Below the pieces are notes generated by a model. That model did not search any database and was not told the DNA's origin. It saw only the letters and a list, made by a program, of their open reading frames with translations. Source: a virus. From it: a DNA stretch of 25,408 bases. Position 1 is the stretch's first letter. Each line of letters starts with the position of its first letter. The position numbers and the translations under genes are program-made. Of this stretch, positions 4,911 to 12,945 are shown one piece after another. The stretch spans positions 1 to 25,408 of the IMG/VR virus record IMGVR_UViG_3300025122_000138, one strand, 5' to 3'.

Positions 4911-5186
4911 TTATTTAAAAACTGGGTTTTTGCTGGTTTCAAACAGCCTTCGCATGAATGATTTTTTTAGACGAAGCAGGCGTTCAAACCTTGCTTTTTC
5001 TCTTGTGTTGATATAAAGTGCGGAAGGTGTCCTAATTTGGCCGTCGATTAGTTGCTCGCTGAAGTCATAAAATTTAGATTTTACATTGCGATTGGGAGGC
5101 TTGGCGTTAGTCGATGAGCACATCAATGTTACAAGAGTAAATACGAATATTATTAAAATTGATGTGGCGCGGGTGCGCTTTTTCAT
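4911..5186 (-). CDS. Small secreted or membrane-anchored phage protein
   Basis: A 91-aa protein with a typical signal peptide: basic MKKRTRA, a hydrophobic stretch of about residues 9-23 and TNAKP, suggesting cleavage after Ala29. Cys23 lies at the end of the hydrophobic core, but the preceding TLM is not a good lipobox. The mature part contains YDFSEQLIDGQIRTPSALYINTREK-type residues followed by a basic helix with RFERLLRLKKSF, a pattern that I recall from unannotated phage and myxobacterial proteins. The ATG is 9 nt after AAGGA. Periplasmic location is inferred; function unknown. It lies between lipid-active membrane genes. Confidence 0.7.
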   Translation of the reverse strand: MKKRTRATSILIIFVFTLVTLMCSSTNAKPPNRNVKSKFYDFSEQLIDGQIRTPSALYINTREKARFERLLRLKKSFMRRLFETSKNPVFK

Positions 5187-5225
5187 CTGAAATTTTCCTT
5201 GGCGTAACTACGCCTCTTTTTCAGG

Positions 5226-5489
5226 TCATGTTTCCTCAAGTACTTCTTCGTGAAGTGTTTCTTCGCTGTGCATATGATGATAAACTTCGCCAATATCGTC
5301 TGCTAGGACTGCCAGTTTTGATTGTACCCATTCTGGTAAATCTCTTTTGTCTGCTACCAAATCCATTAGCATGTTCGAGTATTCATTTATCTTTAATAGC
5401 TGTTTTTCTGCCATGTCTCCTTCGGAGTCGTGGCTTTCTGCTAAGACCTCTCTTACATATTGCTCAAGAATTGTTTTCGTCAGTTTCAT
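5226..5489 (-). CDS. Conserved small helical phage protein
   Basis: An 87-aa acidic, all-helical protein. The first 20 residues (MKLTKTILEQYVREVLAES) look like the short N-terminal MKLTK-x-L-x-x-x-I/V-x-E segment found on many marine-phage proteins. The remainder has KQLLKINEYSNMLMDLVADK, LPEWVQSKLAVLADDIGEVYHHM, a series that I recall from marine phage genomes without assigned function. It overlaps the hydroxylase gene's end by 26 nt, so the two are translationally linked. The N-terminal tag may be a virion-targeting or propeptide-like sequence, but that is inference. Confidence 0.75.
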   Translation of the reverse strand: MKLTKTILEQYVREVLAESHDSEGDMAEKQLLKINEYSNMLMDLVADKRDLPEWVQSKLAVLADDIGEVYHHMHSEETLHEEVLEET

Positions 5490-5967
5490 CGTCGCTGTCC
5501 TTTTTTAAATATTTAACTCTCGTACCTATAAGTAGGTCCCAAAAGCTGTTTGTTACTCCCCAATTTGCATCTTGATTGGTTCCCATGTGATGCTCATAGT
5601 GCCAGGGTACATTTTTTTTTGCCCACTCAACATCTTGATGCGCTTTCCAATGAACCCAAAGGTATCTAATTGCACAAGCAACTAATGTAATATAAAACAC
5701 CGGAAAGAATAAAATCAATGGAGAGTGAAGAAGAATTAATAAATTAATTCCCATGACTTCTTTCCTCAATGAAGAATGGAGTGGGCACTGGTCATAATGG
5801 GGGTCTAGCCCTTCATTTTTTCTGCATGCTTTGTGGTGCTCGTGCCAATGAAATGCCCAATAAGATTCTTTATTCTTGCCTAAGCCGTGCAAAATATATT
5901 TATGAATTAACCATTCTAAAAGAGAAGCGTATAAAATTCCAAGCACTGCGGCAAGCACATACCACAT
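5464..5967 (-). CDS. Fatty acid hydroxylase / sterol desaturase superfamily protein
   Basis: A 167-aa membrane protein with hydrophobic segments at about 3-20 and 73-106. It carries the di-iron histidine clusters: H22-x4-H27; H40, H42, H44, H45; H107 and H110; and H123-x2-H126-H127 near the end, followed by the family-like NWGVTNSFWDLLIGTR. The superfamily uses O2 and a di-iron centre to hydroxylate or desaturate membrane lipids, sterols or carotenoids. It is compact for the family but has every histidine block. The start ATG overlaps the preceding stop by 1 nt (TAATG) with AGGA upstream. With the PAP2 gene nearby, phage remodelling of host lipids is an attractive inference; the substrate is unknown. 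Confidence 0.87.
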   Translation of the reverse strand: MWYVLAAVLGILYASLLEWLIHKYILHGLGKNKESYWAFHWHEHHKACRKNEGLDPHYDQCPLHSSLRKEVMGINLLILLHSPLILFFPVFYITLVACAIRYLWVHWKAHQDVEWAKKNVPWHYEHHMGTNQDANWGVTNSFWDLLIGTRVKYLKKDSDDETDENNS

Positions 5968-7571
5968 TATTTCCTAGCCCTCATTATTCGTACTTTAATC
6001 TTCTTTGATTCTCGAATGGGCATGTTGCGTACATCTTCTGCATCTTTTTCTGCTTGTGTTTCCAAGGGCAATTCCATTTGTTTTTTCTTTTCTTCGTCGG
6101 AAGGCCAATAAAATCTTTCTTTTTCTAAGTCTGGGGCTGGGATTTTTCTTAATCCTTTTAACTTCGAAATCACCACATCATATATTTCTTGCCAATTGCT
6201 GTCATATTCTAAAACTCTAGCGGCAAATTGTTCAAATCCATCTACGCCGCTTTCATCATAATCGGGAGTAAAATCAAGTCTCACTTCTTCATATGAAGAT
6301 TCTATATCGTCAACGTAAACATAATTATCATCGGCTGCTTCTCGAACAATTTCTTCCAACATATCATCATTATCTTCATGTTCATCAATCCACTCTAAAT
6401 CAGAGAAATCAAAAGACATTCCACCATTATAGTAATATTTGCCCTCTTCGTATTCGTCAAAATAGAGATAAGTATGCTCCGCGCTTTCTTCAAATTTGTC
6501 CTGAATCTTCTGATAATCTGCTTCGGTTGGACCAGCAGGATTTTCATAGGCGTGATCGCGCATTTGCTCCATAATGTGAATTTGAACGGCTTCTGCTTGT
6601 TCGCGTATTTTTTCATTAGCCCGTTCAAACCGTGTCACCCACTCATAATCGTGTTTTGATTTTTCGTCTTCGGGAGTGGGAGGCAAATCAATTTCAAGTC
6701 TTTCAAGCGCCTGATTATATAATGCTACATCTTCTTTGGTTACTTCATCAGCAAACCTATTGCTATCATACCACAAATACGCCATCCAAGCTCCCTCTGC
6801 GGTTGCTTGATTTAGAAGATTCTGTACAAACGCTTCTGTTATTTCTCCGCTGTCCAATTCAGTATCTTCTGCATCAAAAACACTTTCAAGATCGTATTCG
6901 TTGTCGAGGACAAATGCTAATTTTTTATATTTATTTGTAGGATCGACATGCTTTAGGAATACAAAATAGAACATCTTGCCTTCGCTAGTGTAGCTATCGA
7001 AATAATTGTGACTTTGTTTTGCAGAGATGCACCACTGTGTGCTTCTACCAAAAAAACAAGAAGCCTGAGTGCTCATTGGCCTGACAATAAAATAATCTTC
7101 GGTGTCATCAATGACTTCTGCTTCGCTGAGAGCGGCTCTCTTCTCTTCTGCTCTTTTTGTGGCTTGTGTGTCTTCTTCTTCTACTTTATTAACGGCGTTG
7201 CGAAGTGATTCATAATCTTTGTAAGAATTGATGTCCTTTGAAAAGCCAAATTTTGGCATACGCTGGTTCCATTTGTGGAATTTTTCAATCTTATCAGTGA
7301 GTTCGGGCACCCATGACGATTCTATTTGTGCGACGTCTAAGCCAGTTCCTGGTGGAGTGTGTTGGGCGCGATATTGACGGGCTGCTTCAGTTTGTTTTGC
7401 GGCCCAAGCAAGATATTTTTGATTACCAGAAGGATCTCGCCTTACAAGATAATCAATAATTTTCGGAATGCGAGGATATTTCTTTTTGACGTCTTCAATC
7501 CGGCCTTCAATTAAAAGCTGCTCTTCTGAAAGAAGTGAGTACTTTCGCCAACCTTCGAATAATTGTTGCAT
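5967..7571 (-). CDS. Large acidic phage protein with G-x2-T-x-WC motif
   Basis: A 534-aa strongly acidic protein rich in Asp, Glu and Tyr. The N-terminus (LFEGWRKYSLLSEEQLLIEG) resembles short tags on other marine-phage proteins. Residues of about 160-215 contain FIVRPMSTQASCFFGRST-QWC with C172 and C181, then YFDSY, KMFYFVF, KLAFVLD. I recall this 'GxxTxWC...F..Y...YF' module from many unannotated large phage proteins. The second half is a long acidic helical region (about 270-500) and the C-terminus is basic (KKIKVRIMRARK). No enzyme motif is secure. A virion or internal-head role is possible given the tag and location. The ATG has no good Shine-Dalgarno. Confidence 0.78.
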   Translation of the reverse strand: MQQLFEGWRKYSLLSEEQLLIEGRIEDVKKKYPRIPKIIDYLVRRDPSGNQKYLAWAAKQTEAARQYRAQHTPPGTGLDVAQIESSWVPELTDKIEKFHKWNQRMPKFGFSKDINSYKDYESLRNAVNKVEEEDTQATKRAEEKRAALSEAEVIDDTEDYFIVRPMSTQASCFFGRSTQWCISAKQSHNYFDSYTSEGKMFYFVFLKHVDPTNKYKKLAFVLDNEYDLESVFDAEDTELDSGEITEAFVQNLLNQATAEGAWMAYLWYDSNRFADEVTKEDVALYNQALERLEIDLPPTPEDEKSKHDYEWVTRFERANEKIREQAEAVQIHIMEQMRDHAYENPAGPTEADYQKIQDKFEESAEHTYLYFDEYEEGKYYYNGGMSFDFSDLEWIDEHEDNDDMLEEIVREAADDNYVYVDDIESSYEEVRLDFTPDYDESGVDGFEQFAARVLEYDSNWQEIYDVVISKLKGLRKIPAPDLEKERFYWPSDEEKKKQMELPLETQAEKDAEDVRNMPIRESKKIKVRIMRARK

Positions 7572-7583
7572 GTTATAAATAGT

Positions 7584-7913
7584 TCAGTGGAGAGATAAAG
7601 AAACATTCTTGCTTGTTAATAATTCTTTTGTGGTAACTGCGCCTTCAAAAAAGACTGAGAACTTCAAAGCTTGATCTTTGGCTAGATAAAAGAACTTGTT
7701 TTTCTCTTCATGCTGCTCTTCTATGTCTTCCAGTATTATCTTCATGTGATCTAATAGAGAAAGATATTCACACAAAAGTGCTACTATTTCATCATTTTCA
7801 TGAAAAAAAGAATCCTTCAGGATATGATGCTTCAGAATCTTCTCTTGTTTTTCAATTTTATCTAAGTACTCAAAGTATTTTTCTTCAGACAAAACAAAGA
7901 CTGTTTCATTCAT
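7584..7913 (-). CDS. Helical coiled-coil hypothetical protein
   Basis: A 109-aa protein, almost entirely helical and acidic, with heptad-like stretches (YFEYLDKIEKQEKILKHHIL and LLDHMKIILEDIEEQHEEK). The start was moved to ATG 7913 (MNETVFV), because its ATGA overlaps the stop of the upstream gene, as at many junctions here; the longer frame would run 49 nt into that gene. No family recognised. The C-terminal 25 residues (FFEGAVTTKELLTSKNVSL) are less charged. Confidence 0.68.
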   Translation of the reverse strand: MNETVFVLSEEKYFEYLDKIEKQEKILKHHILKDSFFHENDEIVALLCEYLSLLDHMKIILEDIEEQHEEKNKFFYLAKDQALKFSVFFEGAVTTKELLTSKNVSLSLH

Positions 7914-8338
7914 CCCTTTTTTCTTCTCTTGGTCTTGGCTAGTGGTCCCTCTCCCCAAAAATGCCTACTTCTTCTTTTGTCCGTCACCAAAAAGGCCTGG
8001 ACGTATTTTTTATTGCCTTTTTCAATTAGTTTCGCCCGGTGTGGCGCATCGTGGAATGCTCCATACAATGGCTTTCTTTTCCGTATTCTACCATATTTGC
8101 TTTTTGGCGGCGTATTTAGATGTTCCACGCAGCCAGTCACAATCTCTTCAATGGTTTTGCCTTCTTCAATATGTTTTTTATGGTCCACGTCAATGTTGAC
8201 AATCACAACCCAATTTTTTCGTCCGAAACCCGGCACTGACCAGTGAAACGAATTAGAATATAGCCCATGTCTAACCTTGCTAAGGCGTGTCGGCTTATTT
8301 GCGCCTTCAGCCATCGGCATTAATTTGCATTCTATCAT
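7910..8338 (-). CDS. Hypothetical basic phage protein
   Basis: A 142-aa basic protein. Noticeable segments are HGLYSNSFHWSVPGFGRKNW, VVIVNIDVDHKKHIEEGKTI, a run of basic residues RIRKRKPLYG, and a very basic C-terminus (KTKRRKKG). Its ATG overlaps the glutaredoxin gene's stop (ATGA). A nucleic-acid-binding role would fit the charge, but there is no recognised domain. It is co-translated with a redox protein and a coiled-coil protein, which does not clarify its function. Confidence 0.68.
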   Translation of the reverse strand: MIECKLMPMAEGANKPTRLSKVRHGLYSNSFHWSVPGFGRKNWVVIVNIDVDHKKHIEEGKTIEEIVTGCVEHLNTPPKSKYGRIRKRKPLYGAFHDAPHRAKLIEKGNKKYVQAFLVTDKRRSRHFWGEGPLAKTKRRKKG

Positions 8339-8598
8339 TTAATAATCTCCAAATATCTTTCTAAATCCGAACACCCTCCGATAAAGCTCCTGTCGCCGTT
8401 TGAACACTGTTCAACAATGAGAGGCACCGTTGACCAATGGTGCTGGTTTTGGACTTTTTCCAACTGATCTAAGTTGCTGCTCATTTCAAAAACGGTGAAA
8501 GTGTGATCAGATTCAAGCAAAATAGCAGTGGCCTCGTCGCAATATGGACAGCCATTTTTTGTCCATAAAATAAAATGTCTTTTAATCGTGGAGGACAT
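8335..8598 (-). CDS. Glutaredoxin
   Basis: An 87-aa thioredoxin-fold protein. It has the dithiol active site C17-P-Y-C20, the cis-proline loop T57-V-P59, and the glutathione-binding FIGGCSDLERYL at 72-83. Glutaredoxins supply electrons to ribonucleotide reductase or reduce protein disulfides; many phages encode one for dNTP synthesis. The start was set at the second ATG (MSSTIK), which has GGAG 6 nt upstream, while the first ATG (MERSM) is too close to its purine run. It overlaps the preceding gene by 17 nt. No ribonucleotide reductase is visible in this window, so the partner is either encoded elsewhere or is the host's. Confidence 0.9.
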   Translation of the reverse strand: MSSTIKRHFILWTKNGCPYCDEATAILLESDHTFTVFEMSSNLDQLEKVQNQHHWSTVPLIVEQCSNGDRSFIGGCSDLERYLEIIK

Positions 8599-8881
8599 GC
8601 TTCTCTCCATTTCCTCTTAGTTTAGATTCAATCATGTGTGCCTGACCTACAACAATCACATCTAAACCAGATTGTCCTCTATCTAAAGTTAGCCGAGTAA
8701 ATTGTTGTCTAGAATCTAATTCGTCCGGAAGCCGTCCTTCCTTAAGTTTTTGCAAATATGCTGGCTCTGCCCTTAAGGCAACAACATGTTTCGGGTTTAT
8801 AAATATTTCCCTTAAAGTAAATTGCTGTTGTGCCGATTTTGACGCTTTCAACAATTCGCACACCTCTACTAATTTAATCAT
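8582..8881 (-). CDS. Conserved phage hypothetical, possibly FlbD-like fold
   Basis: A 99-aa protein starting MIKLVEVCELL, then FTLREIFINPKHVVALR, FTRLTLDRGQSGLDVIVVGQAHMIESKL. The layout (MI-L, then I-N-P-x-H-V-V-x-L-R, then a strand with G-x-x-x-x-V-V-G and a terminal helix) resembles the small FlbD-like proteins and unannotated phage relatives that I recall. The resemblance is by eye. GGAG lies 5 nt before the ATG. It sits between a KOW-like gene and the glutaredoxin in the unit driven by the 9459 promoter. Confidence 0.72.
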   Translation of the reverse strand: MIKLVEVCELLKASKSAQQQFTLREIFINPKHVVALRAEPAYLQKLKEGRLPDELDSRQQFTRLTLDRGQSGLDVIVVGQAHMIESKLRGNGEKHVLHD

Positions 8882-8890
8882 ATTTTCTCC

Positions 8891-9127
8891 TCATGTTTTA
8901 ATATTCTTTTTCTCCACAAACCATTCTTCGCCCTGATACCAGACCTTCACACATTCATTTCCTGCATTTTCTTCAATCAATAACAAATTTAAAGGTTTAG
9001 TTAGCCTATTAAATTTAATTGGTGTTGGGCCAATATAAGTTTCTTTAGGGTCACGGTCTTTTACTTCTTTATTGTACTGAAGCAATCTTGTTTCTGCTGG
9101 TACATAAACTAAATCACCCTTCTTCAT
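8891..9127 (-). CDS. Small KOW/SH3-like protein (MKKGDLV), copy 8
   Basis: A 78-aa protein starting MKKGDLVYVPAETRL and ending with CVKVWYQGEEWFVEKKNIK, the V-K-V-W-Y-x-G-E-x-W-F-V pattern of the final barrel strands. The middle has an insertion relative to the shorter copies (DRDPKETYIGPTPIKFNRL). It is located 5.5 kb from the main island but has the same 14-nt entry overlap (ATGAAGAAGGGTGA) with its upstream gene, here ending NEEG. That shared junction is the best evidence that it belongs to the same cassette-like family. Confidence 0.78.
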   Translation of the reverse strand: MKKGDLVYVPAETRLLQYNKEVKDRDPKETYIGPTPIKFNRLTKPLNLLLIEENAGNECVKVWYQGEEWFVEKKNIKT

Positions 9128-9440
9128 TCGGGGCCTCGCTCGCTTCTTCTGGCTCCTCTAAACTTTCAAAGTCCTCTACGTTCCCCAGCAGAACATTTTG
9201 GTATCCTGAAAGGATGTGCATGCAATCGGCCAACCTCAAATCAATTCTCGATAATTCTTGACGCACCTCATCCAAAAGACGGACAGCGTTTTTTTCATCT
9301 TCTTTATTTAACAAAGTTAAAGCTTCGTCAAGCTTTTTGGTTAGCGGCCTTAAAGAACTTTCTTTAGTATCATGGATGAGTTTGGCCGTAGTTTGCGGTA
9401 TATCTTCTAACTCAACAGAATAAGTTACATTCACTCTCAT
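9114..9440 (-). CDS. Conserved phage coiled-coil protein
   Basis: A 108-aa protein starting MRVNVTYSVELEDIPQTTAKLI. A long helical region follows with LTKKLDEALTLL, VRLLDEVRQELSRIDLRLADC and HILSGYQNVLLG. I recall the sequence series V-x-Y-S-V-x-L-x-D-I-P, R-x-x-L-x-x-x-D-x-R-L-x-D-C, I-L-x-G-Y from marine phages, with no function attached. The C-terminal 20 residues are acidic low complexity. It has a strong promoter and a GAGGAG ribosome-binding site 6 nt from the ATG, suggesting high expression. Confidence 0.8.
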   Translation of the reverse strand: MRVNVTYSVELEDIPQTTAKLIHDTKESSLRPLTKKLDEALTLLNKEDEKNAVRLLDEVRQELSRIDLRLADCMHILSGYQNVLLGNVEDFESLEEPEEASEAPNEEG

Positions 9441-9458
9441 GTTATACTCCTCATATAT

Positions 9459-9487
9459 AATATATCAAAAGTTTACAACATAGTCAA
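9459..9487 (-). promoter_or_regulatory. Sigma-70-type promoter
   Basis: TTGACT (9482-9487) and TATATT (9459-9464) on the - strand are separated by 17 bp in the 65-nt gap before the 108-aa gene. The bases TTTTGA directly before the -10 are identical to those in the promoter at 99-127. Transcription would start about 12 nt before the GAGGAG site and cover the small-gene run toward 7584. Confidence 0.85.
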
Positions 9488-9505
9488 GCTATTTTTAAGA
9501 AAATA

Positions 9506-9793
9506 TTAAAAATTAAACATTTTAAACGCGGCGGCAGAAGCCAAGCCAACGACGGCACTGATTATAATCCAAAGAAGTCGCGTCGAAGTTTTTTGCCAGC
9601 TTTCTAAAGCTTTGAGGCGAGCGTAGAGACCTTCATCTGGGTGGTAAACAACTTCTTTAATTTGAGATATGTCATCGGCCATTTCTTCTTGCTTTTCTTT
9701 GATCGTGTCAACACTTTGCATGATTTGATCAAATTTCCCACCAATTTCGGCAAATGTGACTTTTACTTCCGTGTCATACTCATCAATTGCCAT
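9506..9793 (-). CDS. Coiled-coil protein with C-terminal membrane anchor (XhlA / DUF7201-like)
   Basis: A 95-aa protein: an acidic coiled coil at about residues 10-50 (FAEIGGKFDQIMQSVDTIKE and EEMADDISQIKEVV), then the conserved-looking HPDEGLYARLKALESWQKTSTRLLW, then a single hydrophobic segment (about 74-90) to the end. This is the layout of small phage proteins related to haemolysin XhlA and DUF7201, some of which cooperate with holins; function is not established. GGGGG lies 8 nt before the ATG. It lies directly downstream of the chaperonin gene. Cytoplasmic coiled coil with inner-membrane tail is the likely topology. Confidence 0.72.
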   Translation of the reverse strand: MAIDEYDTEVKVTFAEIGGKFDQIMQSVDTIKEKQEEMADDISQIKEVVYHPDEGLYARLKALESWQKTSTRLLWIIISAVVGLASAAAFKMFNF

Positions 9794-9822
9794 GTGTGAA
9801 GCCCCCGTATATTAAATAGTAT

Positions 9823-11394
9823 TCACGCTTCAATAACAGCCGAGTTTGTCGTAATTAGTGTAGATGCAACTGAAGCTGCATTTTGCAAAGCGCATCGCGT
9901 TACTTTGGCTGGATCTATAATTCCAGCCTCCAGCATATCAATAACATTGCCATTTGTGAAATCCACCCCTAAACCATCGTCTTCGCCCTCTATTTTCGAT
10001 AAAATTAAATCGGGTGATTCACCTGCATTGATTGCCATTTGTCTCACAGGCTCTTTGACTGCCTCTAAGATGATTTTAACACCCAGTTCTTGACTTTCGT
10101 TTTCAGTTTCAACTTGCAAATCATTGCAAGCCCTTATTAGTGCAATTCCACCTCCTGGTACAATTCCTTCTTGTTGCGCTGACTTTACAGCCTCCAAAGC
10201 ATCTTCGATCCTGTGTCTTTTTTCTATCATTTCAATTTCTGTGGCTGCCCCAACTTTAATAATCGCGATGCCGCTAGCCAATCTCGTAATTCGTTCTTGG
10301 ATCTTTGCACATTCATGAAGATTTTCCGTTTGACCAACTTCGGTTTTTAATGTTTCTATTTTCTTTGCCACCTCTTTTAAATCTCCGGTGCCTCCAACAA
10401 TTGTAGTAAAATTCTTTGAACATTCAAAAGTCTTCGCTGAACCAAAGTGATTAAGCGTGACATCTTTTAATCTCAGATTATTTTCCCTACCAATTAATGT
10501 TGCCCCAATTGAAACAGCCAAGTCCTTTAAAATGTTTCTCCTTTCTTCTCCGTAGCGAGGAGCTTTCACGGCGGCAATTTTTAAAGTGCCCCTAACGGCA
10601 TTCATTATGAGGGCCGCAAGTGCCTGCCCCTCAATGTTTTCAGCAACAATTATACATGGCCGAGCTTCCCTTGCTACCAATTCCAATACTGGCATCATTT
10701 CCTCTACTGCTTCTATTCTTTCGTCTGTAACTAGAAGTAGTGGATTCTCATATTTAACAACGCCTCGTTTTTCATCCGTAATGAACGCACTGGCTAAGTA
10801 TCCAGAATCAAAGCGAAAGCCTTCCACCACATCTAGGCTTGTCTCAAGAGAACGTGCCTCTTCAATTGTTATTGCACCGTCTTTGCCAGCTAAATCAACA
10901 GCAGTTGCAATTAATTTGCCAATCGTCGAATCGCCGTTTGCAGAAATGGTTGCAACGTGCGCTATGTCTTCTTCGGATGTAATTGGAGTAGAAACTTCTT
11001 TTAGATTATTAACAATGGCTTCTACGGTTTTGTCAATTCCTTTTTTAAGCTCTACGGGAGGTGCACCCGCAATTAAATATTTTTGAGCTTTATCTAAAAT
11101 TGCTCTCGCCAAAACTGTTGAAGTCGTTGTGCCATCTCCAGCTTCTGAATTTGTTTGGGCGGCGGCTTGTTTAATGATCTGGGCACCAACATTCTCGAAC
11201 GGATCTTCTAGTTCGATGAACTTTGCCACTGTAACCCCGTCCTTTGTAATGATTGGGTTGCCTTTTTCTTTGTGATGTAATATTACGTTTCGGCCGCGTG
11301 GCCCCAGCGTAGAAGCTACGTTATCAGCTAATACATTAACACCTTTTAAAATTTTTTGTTGAAGTTTTAGATTAGATTCATATTTTCGTGACAC
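9823..11394 (-). CDS. groEL: GroEL-type chaperonin
   Basis: A 523-aa group I chaperonin, co-linear with bacterial GroEL. Landmarks are G-P-R-G-R-N-V at 31-37, K-D-G-V-T-V-A-K at 51-58 with Asp52, [11 protein letters not shown] with Asp87, [11 protein letters not shown] at 276-286, and R-I-E-D-A-L with Asp398 followed by [10 protein letters not shown]. Asp52, Asp87 and Asp398 fall at the E. coli positions, so ATPase activity is expected. The apical hydrophobic patch is retained (MMPVLEL at 233-239). The C-terminus stops at NSAVIEA without a GGM tail. The start is GTG with GAGG 5 nt upstream. No GroES is encoded in the window, so either the host co-chaperonin is used or none is needed, as reported for some large-phage chaperonins. 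Neighbouring probable virion genes suggest a role in folding them. Confidence 0.97.
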   Translation of the reverse strand: MSRKYESNLKLQQKILKGVNVLADNVASTLGPRGRNVILHHKEKGNPIITKDGVTVAKFIELEDPFENVGAQIIKQAAAQTNSEAGDGTTTSTVLARAILDKAQKYLIAGAPPVELKKGIDKTVEAIVNNLKEVSTPITSEEDIAHVATISANGDSTIGKLIATAVDLAGKDGAITIEEARSLETSLDVVEGFRFDSGYLASAFITDEKRGVVKYENPLLLVTDERIEAVEEMMPVLELVAREARPCIIVAENIEGQALAALIMNAVRGTLKIAAVKAPRYGEERRNILKDLAVSIGATLIGRENNLRLKDVTLNHFGSAKTFECSKNFTTIVGGTGDLKEVAKKIETLKTEVGQTENLHECAKIQERITRLASGIAIIKVGAATEIEMIEKRHRIEDALEAVKSAQQEGIVPGGGIALIRACNDLQVETENESQELGVKIILEAVKEPVRQMAINAGESPDLILSKIEGEDDGLGVDFTNGNVIDMLEAGIIDPAKVTRCALQNAASVASTLITTNSAVIEA

Positions 11395-11408
11395 TTTTAC
11401 CTCTTTTC

Positions 11409-12938
11409 TTATTCAGTTTTTTCGACTGCTTTTTTGGTGTGATAGTTTAATCTTCCAGCGTCTTTGACAGCACTCATGCCGTGTTGATTTCTGCTCATTT
11501 CTCCCTCATCTACATCAAGGAAAAACTTATTAATATTAACAGAGAGGCTGCTCAAAGAATTATAAATAGCAATCAAATTATTACTTAAATCTTTTGCATA
11601 TTGATTTGCAATTTGTACAAGTTTTGGTGGATATAAATCTAGCACACCGATTTCTCTAGATTGTTTTCTAAAATAGCCAGGTGCAATGTGAAATTGCTTT
11701 CTTGATATGTAGCCGGGACTATTCACAATCTCTTGCCAGAATTCTGGGCCTCTTTCCATTGTTTTTAGCTGACTGTATAGATCTTCTTCATTGCCATAAA
11801 GTGCTTTCGAAGAACTAGTTCTTTTACCCGTTGTTGTATATTCTTTTTCTCCAATTTTCGCATTCACTTTATATGTTTCACCAGCTACTAGCAAATCTTC
11901 TGGGTTTAGGCGAACTTCTCCGCTTTCTGTGACTTTTGAGAGAGCAACTTCATCAGCAATGGCCGCTGGATTAATTTTCTGTGTTATAATTTCTTCTGCT
12001 TCAATTTCATCATATTGCATAAATCGGCCTTTTGGTCTGGTAGGTGGCCTAGGAATAACTTCGCCATTAATAATTTTAGCTCTCACTACTGGGCCAGCGG
12101 TAATTTTTACATTGGCAGCGGGAGTGTCGTCAACGCCAAACGTAAATTCCACTGGTGCAATCTCGTGTTGCATTTTAAATTCTTCGTGACCGATATAATC
12201 TAAAAAGTTTTCTGGAGTGATGTCAAATTCATTGAAGGCTAGCGTTCCAGCGCCCATTTTTGTTACAACCAAATAAATGATCTTTTGGCTGCGCCCTTCT
12301 GCAAAGAAATCAACTAAGTTTTTAAAACTTCCCTTCAAATCTGTTCCTGGGCTAAGCACTTTTAAACTATAAGGCACAATTGCTTCTTCAACGTCTGCTT
12401 CGTCTCCGGCCTGAATTGCTCTGCGAATCATTAAATTCACATCTTCAATCGGAAGGGAGCCAGCCGCTGCGCCAACTTGTTCTGGGTCTTGAACCTGTTC
12501 GCCCAAAAACAAACCAGCCAAAAATGCTTCAAAAAGAAAACCAGCCGTCGAAGCATTGTATTCTTCAATAATGTTTGAAAATATCTGTAAAAAGATTAAG
12601 TTTGAAAGGATTTTGGGAACTGCTAAGCCTGGTTGATAATTCATGAAGTCATTAACGCTTGCTAATTTTGCTTCGACAGTACCGCCGACAACATTTTTCA
12701 TTAGGGTTTCTAGGATTGCACGATCTTCAGTGTTTTTAACGCCCCAATTCTCCGTAATCTTGATTGCTGGGAATCTAATCACTCTTTCTTCGGAAGTTTC
12801 ATCTGCTTCTATTGGCACATCGGCTTCAGTCATAAGGGTGCCAAACCGATTAACTTCTTCTTCAATTATTTTTAAAAACCCATCTAAACCAAGAGATTTA
12901 AATGCGCGGTAGTTTTCATTTAGTTTATTAATGTCCAT
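11409..12938 (-). CDS. Large conserved phage protein, probably virion-associated
   Basis: A 509-aa acidic protein without a recognised enzymatic motif. The N-terminus MDINKLNENYRAFKSLGL is a short helical segment like the tags on neighbouring proteins. Residues of about 125-145 include an S-T-A-G-F-L-F-E-A-F-L-A-G-L-F-L-G segment that I recall from marine phage proteins of unknown function. Later parts alternate strands and charged loops, and the last 80 residues are helical (VQIANQYAKDLSNNLIAIYN). It is placed directly upstream of groEL and downstream of the endolysin. A structural or assembly role, possibly as chaperonin client, is an inference from context and size. Confidence 0.78.
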   Translation of the reverse strand: MDINKLNENYRAFKSLGLDGFLKIIEEEVNRFGTLMTEADVPIEADETSEERVIRFPAIKITENWGVKNTEDRAILETLMKNVVGGTVEAKLASVNDFMNYQPGLAVPKILSNLIFLQIFSNIIEEYNASTAGFLFEAFLAGLFLGEQVQDPEQVGAAAGSLPIEDVNLMIRRAIQAGDEADVEEAIVPYSLKVLSPGTDLKGSFKNLVDFFAEGRSQKIIYLVVTKMGAGTLAFNEFDITPENFLDYIGHEEFKMQHEIAPVEFTFGVDDTPAANVKITAGPVVRAKIINGEVIPRPPTRPKGRFMQYDEIEAEEIITQKINPAAIADEVALSKVTESGEVRLNPEDLLVAGETYKVNAKIGEKEYTTTGKRTSSSKALYGNEEDLYSQLKTMERGPEFWQEIVNSPGYISRKQFHIAPGYFRKQSREIGVLDLYPPKLVQIANQYAKDLSNNLIAIYNSLSSLSVNINKFFLDVDEGEMSRNQHGMSAVKDAGRLNYHTKKAVEKTE

Positions 12939-12945
12939 ATTATAA

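Noticed and set aside
5201-5220. Hairpin GGCGTA-AC-TACGCC followed by T-rich bases on the + strand
   Set aside because: It looks like an intrinsic terminator only in the rightward direction, where no genes exist. On the transcribed strand no U-tract follows, so I do not call a terminator for the leftward genes.
7573-7581. TATAAATA on the + strand, resembling T4 late promoters (also near 15767 and 11563)
   Set aside because: It points away from all genes, one copy is inside a coding region, and no T4-type late genes lie to the right.
10586-11086. + strand open frame of 166 codons inside groEL
   Set aside because: Pure antisense shadow of a conserved chaperonin gene; no start signals and no recognisable motifs.
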